NCBI RefSeq assembly: GCF_036345155.1 | Contig: NZ_CP107772.1 | Location: 3,596,001 to 3,660,000 of the forward strand | DNA: 64,000 nucleotides | Direction: 5' to 3' | Source: Streptomyces sp. NBC_00582 | GTDB lineage: Bacteria; Actinomycetota; Actinomycetes; Streptomycetales; Streptomycetaceae | Shown: piece after piece, positions 34,593 through 43,874 of the stretch | How positions within the stretch are numbered: position 1 is the first letter of the stretch | How the letters are laid out: every line of letters starts with the position of its first letter | Program-made: the position numbers and the translations under genes | Notes under the pieces: model-generated | Told to the model about the DNA's origin: nothing | Seen by the model: only the letters and a program-made list of their open reading frames with translations | The model's database searches: none

Positions 34593-35425
34593 CACCTCGG
34601 GCAGAAGTAGCTCGACCGGTTCATCCACGGGCGCCGGCGCATCGGTGTGCCGCACCGCTTGCAGGGCAGCCCCTCACGCCCGTACGCGTCCAGGGAGCGG
34701 TCGAAGTAGCCCGACTCGCCGTTGACGTTGACGTACAGGCTGTCGAAGCTGGTGCCGCCGACGGCGAGCGCCGCGTTCATCACGTCCCGGACGTGTCCGA
34801 GGAGTTCCAGGGTGCGGGGCCGGGTGAAGCCGGTCGTGGGGCGGTCGTAGTGCAGACGGGAGCGCCACAGGGCCTCGTCCGCGTAGATGTTGCCGACGCC
34901 GCTGATCAGTGACTGGTCGAGCAGGGCCCGCTTGATCGTGGTCCGTCTGCGGCGCAGGGCCTGGTGGAAGGCCTCGTCGTCGAACAGCGGATCGAGGGGG
35001 TCACGGGCGATGTGTCCGATGACGTCGGGCAGCCCGTCGGGGGTCGTGTCGTGCAGCGAGAGGCCGCCGAAGGTGCGCTGGTCGACGAAACGGAGCTCGG
35101 TGTCCACCTCGTCGGCGAAACGCACCCGGATGCGCAGATGCCTCTCGTCCTGCGCCGCGTGCGGCTGCACCAGCAGCTGGCCGCTCATCCCGAGGTGGGC
35201 GAGGATCGCCTGCCCGGTGTCCTCCAGCGGCAGCCAGAGGTACTTGCCGCGGCGGCTGGGGGTGCCGATGCGATGGCCCTTGAGCCGGTGCGCGAAGTCG
35301 TCGGCTCCGGCGAGATGACGGCGTACGGCACGCGGGTGCAGCACCTCGGCGTCGGCGACCGTGCGATGGGCGACCCATCGCTCCAGACCGCGCCGGACGA
35401 CCTCGACCTCGGGCAACTCGGGCAT
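34565..35425 (-). CDS. mutM: Formamidopyrimidine-DNA glycosylase
   Basis: Bifunctional glycosylase/AP-lyase that removes oxidised purines such as 8-oxoguanine. 286 residues from [20 protein letters not shown] at 35425; Pro2 and Glu3 are the catalytic residues. Also seen: GRRGKYL-type loop as [35 protein letters not shown] (H2TH), and the zinc finger CKRC (residues about 245) with CPRC (about 270). Follows rnc by 70 bp. The 3' end overlaps the convergent hxlR-type gene by 28 bp. Confidence 0.95.
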   Translation of the reverse strand: MPELPEVEVVRRGLERWVAHRTVADAEVLHPRAVRRHLAGADDFAHRLKGHRIGTPSRRGKYLWLPLEDTGQAILAHLGMSGQLLVQPHAAQDERHLRIRVRFADEVDTELRFVDQRTFGGLSLHDTTPDGLPDVIGHIARDPLDPLFDDEAFHQALRRRRTTIKRALLDQSLISGVGNIYADEALWRSRLHYDRPTTGFTRPRTLELLGHVRDVMNAALAVGGTSFDSLYVNVNGESGYFDRSLDAYGREGLPCKRCGTPMRRRPWMNRSSYFCPRCQRVPRVVS

Positions 35426-35495
35426 GGGATCCCCCAGAGGTACGGCGCCCGCCCCTCGGTCGTCGAGGGACGGGCGCCGTACTGTCGTGTTCCGA

Positions 35496-36341
35496 TCAGG
35501 CGGAGGCAGACTCGGGGTCCGCGTCGGCCTCGGCTGCCGCGACGGCCTGGGCCGCCTTCGCCGCCTTGGCGCGCTCGTCCGCCGCGGCCCGGATGGACCG
35601 CCAGGCGGACTCGGCGGCCTGTTGCTCCGCCTCCTTCTTGCTGCGGCCGGTGCCGGTGCCGTACGAGACGCCTCCGACGCGGGCGGCAGCAGTGAAGGTC
35701 TTCTCGTGGTCGGGGCCGGTCTCCGTGACCAGGTACTCGGGCACGCCGAGCCCTTCGGTCGCGGTGAGCTCCTGGAGGGATGTCTTCCAGTCCAGGCCGG
35801 CACCGAGGTTCGAGGACTTCTCGATCAGCGGGTCGAACAGGCGGTGCACCAGTTCGGAGGCCGCGTCGAGGCCCTGGTCGAGATAGACCGCGCCGATCAC
35901 CGCTTCGAGGGTGTCGGCGAGGATGGACGCCTTGTCCCGGCCGCCCGTGCCCTCTTCACCCCGGCCGAGCCGGATGAAGGAGCCCAGGTCGAGGCCGCGA
36001 CCGACCTCCGCCAGCGCACGTGAGTTGACCACCGCGGCCCGCAGCTTGGCCAGTTGGCCCTCGGGCAGGTCGGGGTGGGTGCGGTACAGCGTGTCCGTGA
36101 CGACGAGGCCGAGCACGGAGTCCCCGAGGAACTCCAGCCGCTCGTTCGTCGGCAGACCGCCGTTCTCGTACGCGTAGGAGCGGTGGGTCAGCGCACGCAC
36201 CAGAAGGGCGGACTCGAGCCGGTAGCCGAGCCGCCCTTCCAGAAGCGTGTGGGACGAGGCCGTGTTGTCCGCCTTTTTCCTGGCGGTGGAATCCGCTGTG
36301 GCGTCTTCCGCCTTCTTGGGGCTAGACACGGTGCCTCTCAC
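35496..36341 (-). CDS. rnc: Ribonuclease III
   Basis: Double-strand-specific endoribonuclease; in S. coelicolor it is AbsB, a global regulator of antibiotic production. 281 residues from GTG 36341 ([10 protein letters not shown]), seven bases after the rpmF stop. Catalytic motif [15 protein letters not shown], second metal cluster [15 protein letters not shown], and a dsRNA-binding domain at about 195-262 ([16 protein letters not shown] to [16 protein letters not shown]). The C-terminal tail is Ala/Glu-rich. Confidence 0.96.
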   Translation of the reverse strand: MRGTVSSPKKAEDATADSTARKKADNTASSHTLLEGRLGYRLESALLVRALTHRSYAYENGGLPTNERLEFLGDSVLGLVVTDTLYRTHPDLPEGQLAKLRAAVVNSRALAEVGRGLDLGSFIRLGRGEEGTGGRDKASILADTLEAVIGAVYLDQGLDAASELVHRLFDPLIEKSSNLGAGLDWKTSLQELTATEGLGVPEYLVTETGPDHEKTFTAAARVGGVSYGTGTGRSKKEAEQQAAESAWRSIRAAADERAKAAKAAQAVAAAEADADPESASA

Positions 36342-36348
36342 CAGCCGC

Positions 36349-36522
36349 TCAGACCTCGAGGACCTGGCGCTTGTTGTAGGTGCCGCAAGACGGGCACGCG
36401 ATGTGCTGCTGCTTGGGCTCGTGGCAGCGCTCGCACGCAACCAGGGTGGGGACCGCAGCCTTCCACTGCGACCGGCGGTGGCGCGTGTTGCTGCGCGACA
36501 TCTTCCGCTTCGGAACAGCCAC
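36349..36522 (-). CDS. rpmF: 50S ribosomal protein L32
   Basis: 57-residue L32 with GTG start at 36522: (V)[19 protein letters not shown], then [18 protein letters not shown] and NKRQVLEV. The two CxxC pairs mark the zinc-containing form, in contrast to the cysteine-free paralogue often kept for zinc starvation. Two bases separate it from the DUF177 gene, a near-universal pairing, and seven from rnc. Confidence 0.96.
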   Translation of the reverse strand: MAVPKRKMSRSNTRHRRSQWKAAVPTLVACERCHEPKQQHIACPSCGTYNKRQVLEV

Positions 36523-36524
36523 GG

Positions 36525-37175
36525 CTACTTCTCCTGCTTCTCGTCGACGCCCGCTTCCGCGTCAGCGCCGCTCATCTCGTCCTTCTCGCCGTCTTCGAGT
36601 GAACCGGCGAGTCCCTGCAGTGCCGCCCAACGGATGTCGACGGCGTCGTGATGGTGGTCCGGGTCGTCCGCCAGCCGGGCTCCGCACTCGGAGCACAGAC
36701 CGGGACAGTCGTCCTGGCACACCGGCTGCATCGGCAGTGCGAGCACCACCGCATCGCGCAGCACGGGTTCGAGGTCGAACAGGCCGTCCTCGATGAAGAG
36801 CCTGTCCTCGTCTTCCTCGGCGTCGTCGGCCGGCTCCGCCTTGGGGCGGCCCCGGTCGTCGGCGTCAGGGTACGAGAACATCTCCTGGAAGTCCGCTTCG
36901 AGATCAAGCCCGAGCGGCTCCAGACACCTTACGCACTCCCCCTCGGCCCGTGCATGGGCGGTGCCTGTGACGAGCACCCCTTCCATGACCGACTCGAGGC
37001 GGAGTTCGAGCTCCACCGGGGCGCCTTCCGGCACTCCGATGACTCCCTGGATCCCCAGATCCTTGGGGGCGTCGATCTCACGGGTCAGGCGCTGCAGCGC
37101 GCCAGGACGCCGACCCAGCTCGTGTGTGTCGAACACGAGGGGGTTGCGGTGGTCGAGGCGAGCGTTGGGGGCCAT
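36525..37175 (-). CDS. DUF177 / YceD family protein
   Basis: 216 residues from ATG 37175 ([20 protein letters not shown]). Conserved YceD family, required for 23S rRNA accumulation in some organisms and always upstream of rpmF. Seen: [20 protein letters not shown] (first CxxC), an acidic insert, and [16 protein letters not shown] (second cysteine cluster), which may bind zinc. The C-terminus is acid-rich. Probably part of one transcript with rpmF-rnc-mutM. Confidence 0.92.
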   Translation of the reverse strand: MAPNARLDHRNPLVFDTHELGRRPGALQRLTREIDAPKDLGIQGVIGVPEGAPVELELRLESVMEGVLVTGTAHARAEGECVRCLEPLGLDLEADFQEMFSYPDADDRGRPKAEPADDAEEDEDRLFIEDGLFDLEPVLRDAVVLALPMQPVCQDDCPGLCSECGARLADDPDHHHDAVDIRWAALQGLAGSLEDGEKDEMSGADAEAGVDEKQEK

Positions 37176-37306
37176 TCCTGCTTTCGATCTTCCGAACTCT
37201 GAGGGCCGCTGCCCTTCGGTGTTCCGGGCAGCGGAGATCGCGGACGTACTCGCGACCGAAGAGCCAGGATACTGGAGCATTCGCTCACAGCCCAATCCGG
37301 GTGGGT

Positions 37307-38389
37307 CTAGAGGCCGCGGCCCTGTTCATAGGCGCGCAACTGCTCCGGAGTGATCATGCCCGTGTCGAAGAGGCTGGTCTCGTCGAGGGCGTAGGACTGG
37401 TGGGCCTGTGGGGGCTGCTGAGCCTGCTGGGCCTGCTGGGGCTGCTGGGGCTGCTGGTGCGGGTCGTAGGCCGTCTGCCGGCCGTCGTAGCCCTGGTAGG
37501 ACGCCACGGCGTAGGGGTCGGCCTGCTGGTAGCCGTACTGGTCCTGCTGCGCGTACGTCTGGTCGTAGCCGTACCCGTCCTGCTGCGGGTAGCCGTAGGC
37601 GACCGGCTGTTCCCCGTACGACGGCTGCGGCACCCCCTGCCCCACGGCGGCCGGCGTCGCGCTGTCCTGCTCGGCGAGGGCCGCGAGGTCGGCGAGGTAG
37701 TCGGCGTCGGAGGAGTGCTGGAAGGTCGTGGTGTCGTCGGCGAGGGCGCCGAGGTCGTCGGTGGCGATGCGGCCGTGCAGCTTCTGCCGGCCCTTGCCGA
37801 CGGCCTCCAGGGTCTTGGTGAGCACGGCCTCGAAGGCGCCCAGCTTGGTGTCGACGTAGGCGTCGGCGTCGCGGCGCAGGGTCTCGGGGTCGTGGCTGCG
37901 CTCGGGGGCGTCCTCGTCCTCGTAGCCCTGCTCGTCCAGGCCGGGACCGGTGCCGAGGAGCTTCTCGCGGCCCCGGCCGACCGAGCCGATGGTCTTGGTG
38001 AGGACGACCTCGAAGTTGGCGAGCTTGGAGTCGACGTAGTCGTCGGCCTCGGCGCGGATGTCCTCGGCCTCCTTGCGGGCCTCGGCGAGGATGCGGTCGG
38101 CCTCGTTCTGGGAGCGGCGGGCGATCTCGGTGCCGGAGATCAGCGAGCCGCGCTCGGCGTGCGCGGTGGAGATGATCCGGTCGGCCTCCTGGCGGGCCTG
38201 CTCGACCATCTGGTCACGGTCGCCGATCAGCTCCTGGGCCTGCGCGAGCGAGTCGGGCAGGGCCGCGCGCACCTCTTCCAGCAGGGCGAGCAGCTCGGCG
38301 CGGTTGACCACGCAGGAGGCCGACATGGGCATGGACCGGGCGCTGGAGACCGCCGTGACGATCTCGTCGAGCTTCTTCTGCACGTCCAC
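37307..38389 (-). CDS. SepIVA/DivIVA-like coiled-coil cell-growth protein
   Basis: 360 residues. N-terminal part MDVQKKLDEIVTAVSSARSM and CVVNRAELLALLEEVRAALP, then long coiled coil (QARQEADRIISTAHAERGSL, NEADRILAEARKEAEDIRAE) and two copies of a D-YVD-KL-FE-VLTKT motif (about residues 117-133 and 180-198). The C-terminus (about 240-350) is rich in Gln, Tyr, Gly and Pro with YGYPQQ-type repeats. The position next to coaD and rpmF matches mycobacterial SepIVA, involved in division and polar growth. Function in Streptomyces is inference. Confidence 0.82.
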   Translation of the reverse strand: MDVQKKLDEIVTAVSSARSMPMSASCVVNRAELLALLEEVRAALPDSLAQAQELIGDRDQMVEQARQEADRIISTAHAERGSLISGTEIARRSQNEADRILAEARKEAEDIRAEADDYVDSKLANFEVVLTKTIGSVGRGREKLLGTGPGLDEQGYEDEDAPERSHDPETLRRDADAYVDTKLGAFEAVLTKTLEAVGKGRQKLHGRIATDDLGALADDTTTFQHSSDADYLADLAALAEQDSATPAAVGQGVPQPSYGEQPVAYGYPQQDGYGYDQTYAQQDQYGYQQADPYAVASYQGYDGRQTAYDPHQQPQQPQQAQQAQQPPQAHQSYALDETSLFDTGMITPEQLRAYEQGRGL

Positions 38390-38447
38390 CGGTTGCTCGC
38401 CACTCTCTACAGCTGTGTTGGAGACGGACGGGACGACTGTAGCCCCA

Positions 38448-38927
38448 TCAGTCCTTGCGCAGGCGCTCGTTGAGGGCCTCCAGGACGATCGGCGGGACCA
38501 GGTGGGAGACGTCTCCGCCCCAGGTCGCCACCTCCTTGACCAGGGAGGAGGACAGGAAGCTGTAGGTGGGGTTGGTCGGTACGAACAGCGTCTCGACCCC
38601 GGACAGTCCGTTGTTCATCTGGGCCATCTGCAGCTCGTAGTCGAAGTCGCTGACCGCGCGCAGGCCCTTGACGATCGCGGGGATCTCGCGCTGCTTGCAG
38701 AAGTCGACCAGGAGGCCGTGGAAGGCCTCGACCCGTACGTTGCCGTACTCGGCGGTGACCTGACGGATGAGGTCGAGTCGCTCGTCGACCTCGAACAGGC
38801 CCTTCTTCGACTTGTTGATCATGACCGCGACATAGACCTCGTCGTACAGACGGGAGGCGCGGGAAATGATGTCGAGGTGTCCGTTGGTGATCGGGTCGAA
38901 CGACCCGGGACAGACGGCGCGGCGCAC
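38448..38927 (-). CDS. coaD: Phosphopantetheine adenylyltransferase
   Basis: Penultimate enzyme of CoA synthesis: 4'-phosphopantetheine + ATP gives dephospho-CoA. 159 residues from GTG 38927 (VRRAVCPGSFDPITNGHLDI), with AGGGA eight bases upstream. Nucleotidyltransferase T/HxGH motif is TNGH; FSSSLVKE-type loop is SFLSSSLVKEVATWGG. An in-frame ATG at 38957 overlaps the rsmD stop (ATGA) and would add ten residues; the canonical start is preferred. Confidence 0.95.
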   Translation of the reverse strand: MRRAVCPGSFDPITNGHLDIISRASRLYDEVYVAVMINKSKKGLFEVDERLDLIRQVTAEYGNVRVEAFHGLLVDFCKQREIPAIVKGLRAVSDFDYELQMAQMNNGLSGVETLFVPTNPTYSFLSSSLVKEVATWGGDVSHLVPPIVLEALNERLRKD

Positions 38928-38953
38928 TTGTGATCCCTCGCTCTCCGGTCCGG

Positions 38954-39538
38954 TCATCGTGCGTCTTCGCACGTAGAGGCGGCGCGACCGTACCAAAACG
39001 TTCCCTCGCCGTAGCGACGGGCCCGGAGCGCTTCGAAGCCGTCCGGCCAGTTGAACTCCCCGCCTCTGGTGCTGCGCTCCACGGTGACGAGCGCCTCGGG
39101 CCTGAGCCAGCCCCCAGAGCGGAGTGTGAGGAGAATCTCGCGAAGATCGTCGTCCGTGACGGCGTAGGGGGGGTCCAGGAAGACGAGGTCGTACGACTCG
39201 GTGGGCGCCGTCTGGATCACCTGGTGGGCCTTGCCGGCTCTCACCTCGGCGCCGGGCAGGGCGAGGTTCCTGACGTTCTCGCGGATGACGCGGGCGGCGC
39301 GGGCGTCGGCCTCCACCAGGAGGGTGTGGCTCGCGCCCCGGGAGAGCGCCTCCAGTCCCACGGCTCCTGAGCCGGCGTAGAGGTCGAGGACTCGTTCGCC
39401 GTCGAGGGGGCCGCCGAGAAGGGACTGCCAGGTGGAGAAGAGGCCTTCTCGGGCGCGGTCCGACGTGGGGCGGGTGCCGGTCCCCGGCGGGACGGCGAGG
39501 CGGCGTCCGCCGGCTCTGCCGGCGATCACGCGGGTCAT
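38954..39538 (-). CDS. rsmD: 16S rRNA (guanine966-N2)-methyltransferase RsmD
   Basis: 194 residues from ATG 39538 (MTRVIAGRAGGRRLAVPPGT). SAM motif VLDLYAGSGAVGLEALSRGA; catalytic DPPY in LVFLDPPYAV; DRAREGLFSTW near the N-terminus is typical of RsmD. Methylates G966 of 16S rRNA. Adjacent to coaD, as in most actinobacteria, with the stop overlapping the possible early coaD start. Confidence 0.95.
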   Translation of the reverse strand: MTRVIAGRAGGRRLAVPPGTGTRPTSDRAREGLFSTWQSLLGGPLDGERVLDLYAGSGAVGLEALSRGASHTLLVEADARAARVIRENVRNLALPGAEVRAGKAHQVIQTAPTESYDLVFLDPPYAVTDDDLREILLTLRSGGWLRPEALVTVERSTRGGEFNWPDGFEALRARRYGEGTFWYGRAASTCEDAR

Positions 39539-39661
39539 CTTTGGTCCTTGGTCGAGGGTGGTTTCGGATTCAGTCTGGCAGCAGGTCCGTCGTGGTCGCT
39601 CGCGCACGCGCGGCGGTGGCCGCATATTCGACACGGCCCCGCCCCTGACCGGAACCGCCCT

Positions 39662-41863
39662 TCACCCCTTGTCCAGGTACTGCTCCCTCTCCTCGTCCAA
39701 CAAGGCGTCCAGGGCTGTGCGCAGGCCGGGAAGACCCGTCAGTTCGGGGTCCGAGGTCACCACGGCCACCGCCTCCTCCCTCGCCTCCGCGATGACCTCC
39801 TCGTCGTCGATGACGGCGAGGACCCGCAGGGAGGTGCGGGCGCCGGACTGGGCCTGGCCGAGGACGTCGCCCTCGCGGCGCTGTTCGAGGTCGATGCGGG
39901 AGAGCTCGAAGCCGTCGAGGGTGGAGGCGACCGCGTTCAGGCGCTGGCGGGCCGCGCCGGCCTCGGGCATCTCGGTGACCAGGAGGCAGAGCCCGGGGGC
40001 GGAGCCTCGGCCCACTCGGCCGCGGAGCTGGTGGAGCTGGGAGACGCCGAAGCGGTCGGCGTCCATGATCACCATGGCGGTGGCGTTCGGGACGTTGACG
40101 CCGACCTCGATGACCGTGGTGGCGACCAGGACGTGGGTGTCCCCCGCGGCGAAGCGGCGCATGACGGCGTCCTTGTCGTCGGGGTGCATGCGGCCGTGGA
40201 GCACCTCGACCCGGAGGCCGTTCAGGGGGCCCTTGGAGAGTTGGCCGGCCACGTCCAGGACGGCGAGTGGGGGGCGCTTCTCGGCCTCGTCCTCCGCCGG
40301 TTTCCTCGCCTTCCTGGGGTCCTCCTCCTCGTCGCCGATGCGGGGGCAGACGACGTACGCCTGATGGCCGTTCTGCACCTCCTCGCGGACCCGTTCCCAG
40401 GCGCGGGCCAGGAAGTGGGGCTTGTCGGCGGCGGGGACGACATGGCTGGCGATGGGTGAGCGGCCGGCCGGGAGCTGGTCCAGGACGGAGGTCTCCAGAT
40501 CGCCGAAGACGGTCATCGCGACCGTGCGCGGGATGGGGGTGGCCGTCATGACCAGGAGGTGCGGGGGCTGCTTGCCCTTGCCGCGCAGGGCGTCGCGCTG
40601 TTCGACGCCGAAGCGGTGCTGTTCGTCGACCACGACCAGGCCCAGGTCGTGGAACTGGACCTTGTCCTCGATCAACGCGTGGGTGCCGATGACGATGCCG
40701 GCCTCACCGGTGACCAGATCCAGCAGTGCCTGCCGGCGGGCCGCTGCGCCCATCGACCCGGTGAGCACCACCACCTTGGTGGCGTGCTCCGAGCCGCCCA
40801 GCATCCCGCCCTCGGCCAGCTCGCCCATCATCTCGACGACCGAGCGGTGATGCTGCTGGGCGAGGACTTCGGTGGGAGCCAGCATGGCGGCCTGACCGCC
40901 CGCGTCGACCACGGCGAGCATGGCGCGCAGGGCCACCAAGGTCTTGCCCGAGCCGACCTCTCCCTGGAGCAGGCGGTGCATCGGGTGTTCGGTGGCCAGA
41001 TCGTCGAAGATCTCCTTGGAGACCTTCTGCTGGCCCTCGGTGAGGGTGAACGGGAGGCGGTCGTCGAAGGCCGCCAGGAGGCCGTCGGGCCGGGCCCCGC
41101 GGGCCACGGCCGGGAGTTGGGCGTCGGCGTGGCGGCGGCGGGCCAGGGCTACCTGGAGGACGAAGGCCTCGTCCCACTTGAGGCGGGCGCGGGCGTCGGC
41201 GATGTCGGTCCTGGTGTGGGGGCGGTGGATCTTGAGGAGGGCCTCGGGGAGGGTGACCAGGCCACGGCCCTCGCGCAGGGCCGGCGGGAGGGGGTCCACG
41301 GCCTCCTGGGCGCTGGGCAGGACGGTCTGGATCGCCTTGCCGATCTTCCAGGACTCCAGCTTGGCCGTCGCCGGGTAGATCGGAATCAGGGCGCCCGCCC
41401 AGGTCTCGACCGTTTCGTCGCCGTCTCCGCGCAGCAATTCGTAGGCCGGGTGCGCCAGTTGCATACGGCGGTTGAAGACGGAGACCTTGCCGGAGAACAT
41501 CGCGCGGGTGCCCGGCAGGAGGTCCTTGTGGGGTTTGTGGACGCCGTTGCCGAAGAAGACCAACTGAAGTCGGCCACTGCCGTCGGTGATGGTGACTTCC
41601 AGCCGCTGTCCCTTGCCGCGGGGGGCCTTGGCGGAGGCGAAGGAGTGCAGCCGGGCGTCGGCGACCATGGCGACCACCGTGACGTGCTCGTCCATGGGGA
41701 GGTCGGCCAGGTGGGTGAGCTGGCCGCGCTCCTCGTATCTGCGGGGATAGTGGTGCAGCAGGTCGCCGACGGTGTGCAGGCCGAGGTGCTCGGCCATCAC
41801 CTTCGCGGTCGGTGGGCCGAGCACCTTCTTCAGTGGTTCTTCGAGTGCGGGCACGAGATCCAT
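39662..41863 (-). CDS. recG: ATP-dependent DNA helicase RecG
   Basis: 733 residues from ATG 41863 (MDLVPALEEPLKKVLGPPTA). Branch-migration helicase that remodels stalled forks. Order: wedge (OB) domain about 60-150, Walker A GEVGSGKTLVALRAMLAV, DEQH box (VVVDEQHRFGVEQRD), TATPIPRTVAMTVFGDLE, helicase C domain with VATTVIEVGVNVPNATAMVI, QLRGRVGRG. A charged insert (EEEDPRKARKPAEDEAEKRP) precedes motif IV. 120 bp gap to rsmD. Confidence 0.96.
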   Translation of the reverse strand: MDLVPALEEPLKKVLGPPTAKVMAEHLGLHTVGDLLHHYPRRYEERGQLTHLADLPMDEHVTVVAMVADARLHSFASAKAPRGKGQRLEVTITDGSGRLQLVFFGNGVHKPHKDLLPGTRAMFSGKVSVFNRRMQLAHPAYELLRGDGDETVETWAGALIPIYPATAKLESWKIGKAIQTVLPSAQEAVDPLPPALREGRGLVTLPEALLKIHRPHTRTDIADARARLKWDEAFVLQVALARRRHADAQLPAVARGARPDGLLAAFDDRLPFTLTEGQQKVSKEIFDDLATEHPMHRLLQGEVGSGKTLVALRAMLAVVDAGGQAAMLAPTEVLAQQHHRSVVEMMGELAEGGMLGGSEHATKVVVLTGSMGAAARRQALLDLVTGEAGIVIGTHALIEDKVQFHDLGLVVVDEQHRFGVEQRDALRGKGKQPPHLLVMTATPIPRTVAMTVFGDLETSVLDQLPAGRSPIASHVVPAADKPHFLARAWERVREEVQNGHQAYVVCPRIGDEEEDPRKARKPAEDEAEKRPPLAVLDVAGQLSKGPLNGLRVEVLHGRMHPDDKDAVMRRFAAGDTHVLVATTVIEVGVNVPNATAMVIMDADRFGVSQLHQLRGRVGRGSAPGLCLLVTEMPEAGAARQRLNAVASTLDGFELSRIDLEQRREGDVLGQAQSGARTSLRVLAVIDDEEVIAEAREEAVAVVTSDPELTGLPGLRTALDALLDEEREQYLDKG

Positions 41864-42029
41864 TGCACACCACGCCACTGACATTGCTCGATACGTGTCC
41901 TGAAAGACCTGGTCAGACGGCTCGTTCGGGCTCTAGGATGACCCGCCTCCGCCATCATCCGCGGTCACCGCCCCACCGGGACCGCCCGACCCCGCGCCGT
42001 GCTCGTCCCCACTTCGCGGCGCTGCAGCG

Positions 42030-43874
42030 ATGGACTCCCAGACCTCACAGTCATCCCAGGCATCACCGTCACCTCATACGTTCCAGGTCGACCTGCGTGG
42101 TCTGGTGGACCTGCTGTCCCATCACCTCTACTCCAGCCCCAAGGTCTATCTGCGCGAGCTGCTGCAGAACGCCGTGGACGCCATCACCGCCCGGCGGGCC
42201 GAGGATCCCGGTGCCCCGGCGCGGGTGCGGCTGCGCGCCGCGGACGGGACGCTGCGGGTGGAGGACTCCGGCATCGGGCTCACCGAGGCCGATGTGCACA
42301 GCCTGCTGGCGACCATCGGGCGCAGCTCCAAGCGTGCGGAGGGACTCCAGGAGGCGCGGTCCGACTTCCTCGGGCAGTTCGGCATCGGACTGCTGGCCTG
42401 TTTCGTGGTCGCCGAGCGGATCCGGGTCGTCAGCCGCAGCGCCCGTACGCCCACCGCGCCGCCCGTGGAGTGGACGGCGCGCGACGACGGTTCGTACACC
42501 GTGCGGACACTCCCGCACGACGAGCGGCCCGAGCCGGGCACCACCGTGCATCTGGTGGCTCGGGCGGGGGCCGGGGAGTGGCTCACCGAGGAGCGGGTGC
42601 TGAAGCTGGCGCGGGACTTCGGGTCGCTGCTGCCGTACGAGGTCCGGGTGGGCGAGGAGGCGGTCACCGATCTGCCGGCGCCCTGGGACCGGCCGTACCC
42701 CTCCCCCGCGAACCGGCGGGTGGCGCTGGCCCGGCACTGTCAGCGGCTGTTCGGGTTCACGCCGTTGGACACGATCGAGCTGGACGTGCCGCTGGCGGGG
42801 ATCCGCGGCGTGGCGTACGTGCTGCCGGCGGCGGTGAGTCCGGCGCAGCGGGCCACGCACCGGGTGCACCTGAAGGGCATGCTGCTGACCGAACGGGCCG
42901 AACAGCTGTTGCCCGACTGGGCGTTCTTCGTGCGCTGTGTCCTGGACACGGACAGTCTGCGGCCCACGGCCTCGCGCGAGGCGCTGTACGAGGACGAGAC
43001 GCTGGCCGCCGTACGGGAGGCGCTCGGGGAGCGGATCCGGTCGTGGCTGACGGGGCTCGCGGCGGGTGATCCGGAGCGGCTTTCGGCGTTTCTGGCGGTG
43101 CACCACCTGGGGGTGAAGTCGCTGGCGCGGCACGACACGGAGATGCTGCGGACCATGCTGCCGTGGCTGCCGTTCGAGACGAGCGACGGGCGGCTGTCGC
43201 TGGAGGAGTTCGCGCAGCGGCACCCGGTGGTGCACTTCACGCGGACCGTGGAGGAGTACCGGCAGGTCGCGCCGATCGCGTCCGCGCAGGGCGTCGGGGT
43301 GGTCAACGGCGGTTACACCTACGACAGCGAGCTGGTCGAGGCGCTGCCGTCGGTGCGGCCCGGGACGGTGGTCGCCGAGTTGGACGCGGACACCGTGACG
43401 GCCCATCTGGACGCGGTGGACGCGGCGGAGGAGCTGGCGCTGGCCGCCTTCCTTGCGGCGGCGCGGGCGAAGCTGGAGCCGCTCGGGTGCGATGTCGTCC
43501 TGAGGGCGTTCCATCCGCTGTCGGTGCCGGCGCTGCATCTGGACGACCGGTCGGCGCGGCACGAGCAGGCGCGGGCGGAGGCCGAGGCGCAGGCGGACGA
43601 TCTGTGGGCGGGCATCCTGGGGTCGCTGCGCGGCGGGGCCCCGCGTGCGCGGCTGGTGCTGAACCATCTCAATCCGCTGATCCGCAGGATCAGTTCGCTG
43701 CGGGAGGCGGAACTGATCGGCACCGCCACGGAGTCCCTGTACGGGCAGGCGCTGCTGATGGCGCAGCGGCCGCTCAGGCCCGCCGACTCGGCCCTGCTGA
43801 ACCGGGCGTTCATCGGCCTTCTGGAGTGGGCCACGCTCGGGGAGTCCGCACACGGGGAGGACGGCCACCGATGA
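42030..43874 (+). CDS. Hsp90-family ATPase (HtpG-like)
   Basis: 614-residue GHKL ATPase of the Hsp90 family, divergent from standard HtpG. N-terminal ATP site: VYLRELLQNAVDAITARRAE (motif with Glu and Asn), VEDSGIGLTEADVHSLLATI, GRSSKR lid region, FLGQFGIGLLACFVVAERIR. Middle domain: LFGFTPLDTIELDVPLAGIR, VLDTDSLRPTASREALYEDE (catalytic-Arg SRE motif). The C-terminal dimerisation part (about 480-614) is not like E. coli HtpG. No MEEVD tail. The start codon is ATG 42030. The stop is overlapped by the ATG of the TPR gene, so the two are co-translated and probably work together. Confidence 0.88.
   Translation: MDSQTSQSSQASPSPHTFQVDLRGLVDLLSHHLYSSPKVYLRELLQNAVDAITARRAEDPGAPARVRLRAADGTLRVEDSGIGLTEADVHSLLATIGRSSKRAEGLQEARSDFLGQFGIGLLACFVVAERIRVVSRSARTPTAPPVEWTARDDGSYTVRTLPHDERPEPGTTVHLVARAGAGEWLTEERVLKLARDFGSLLPYEVRVGEEAVTDLPAPWDRPYPSPANRRVALARHCQRLFGFTPLDTIELDVPLAGIRGVAYVLPAAVSPAQRATHRVHLKGMLLTERAEQLLPDWAFFVRCVLDTDSLRPTASREALYEDETLAAVREALGERIRSWLTGLAAGDPERLSAFLAVHHLGVKSLARHDTEMLRTMLPWLPFETSDGRLSLEEFAQRHPVVHFTRTVEEYRQVAPIASAQGVGVVNGGYTYDSELVEALPSVRPGTVVAELDADTVTAHLDAVDAAEELALAAFLAAARAKLEPLGCDVVLRAFHPLSVPALHLDDRSARHEQARAEAEAQADDLWAGILGSLRGGAPRARLVLNHLNPLIRRISSLREAELIGTATESLYGQALLMAQRPLRPADSALLNRAFIGLLEWATLGESAHGEDGHR

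Noticed and set aside
42069..43868. 599-codon minus-strand open frame
   Set aside because: Opposite the Hsp90-like gene, which carries all ATPase motifs.
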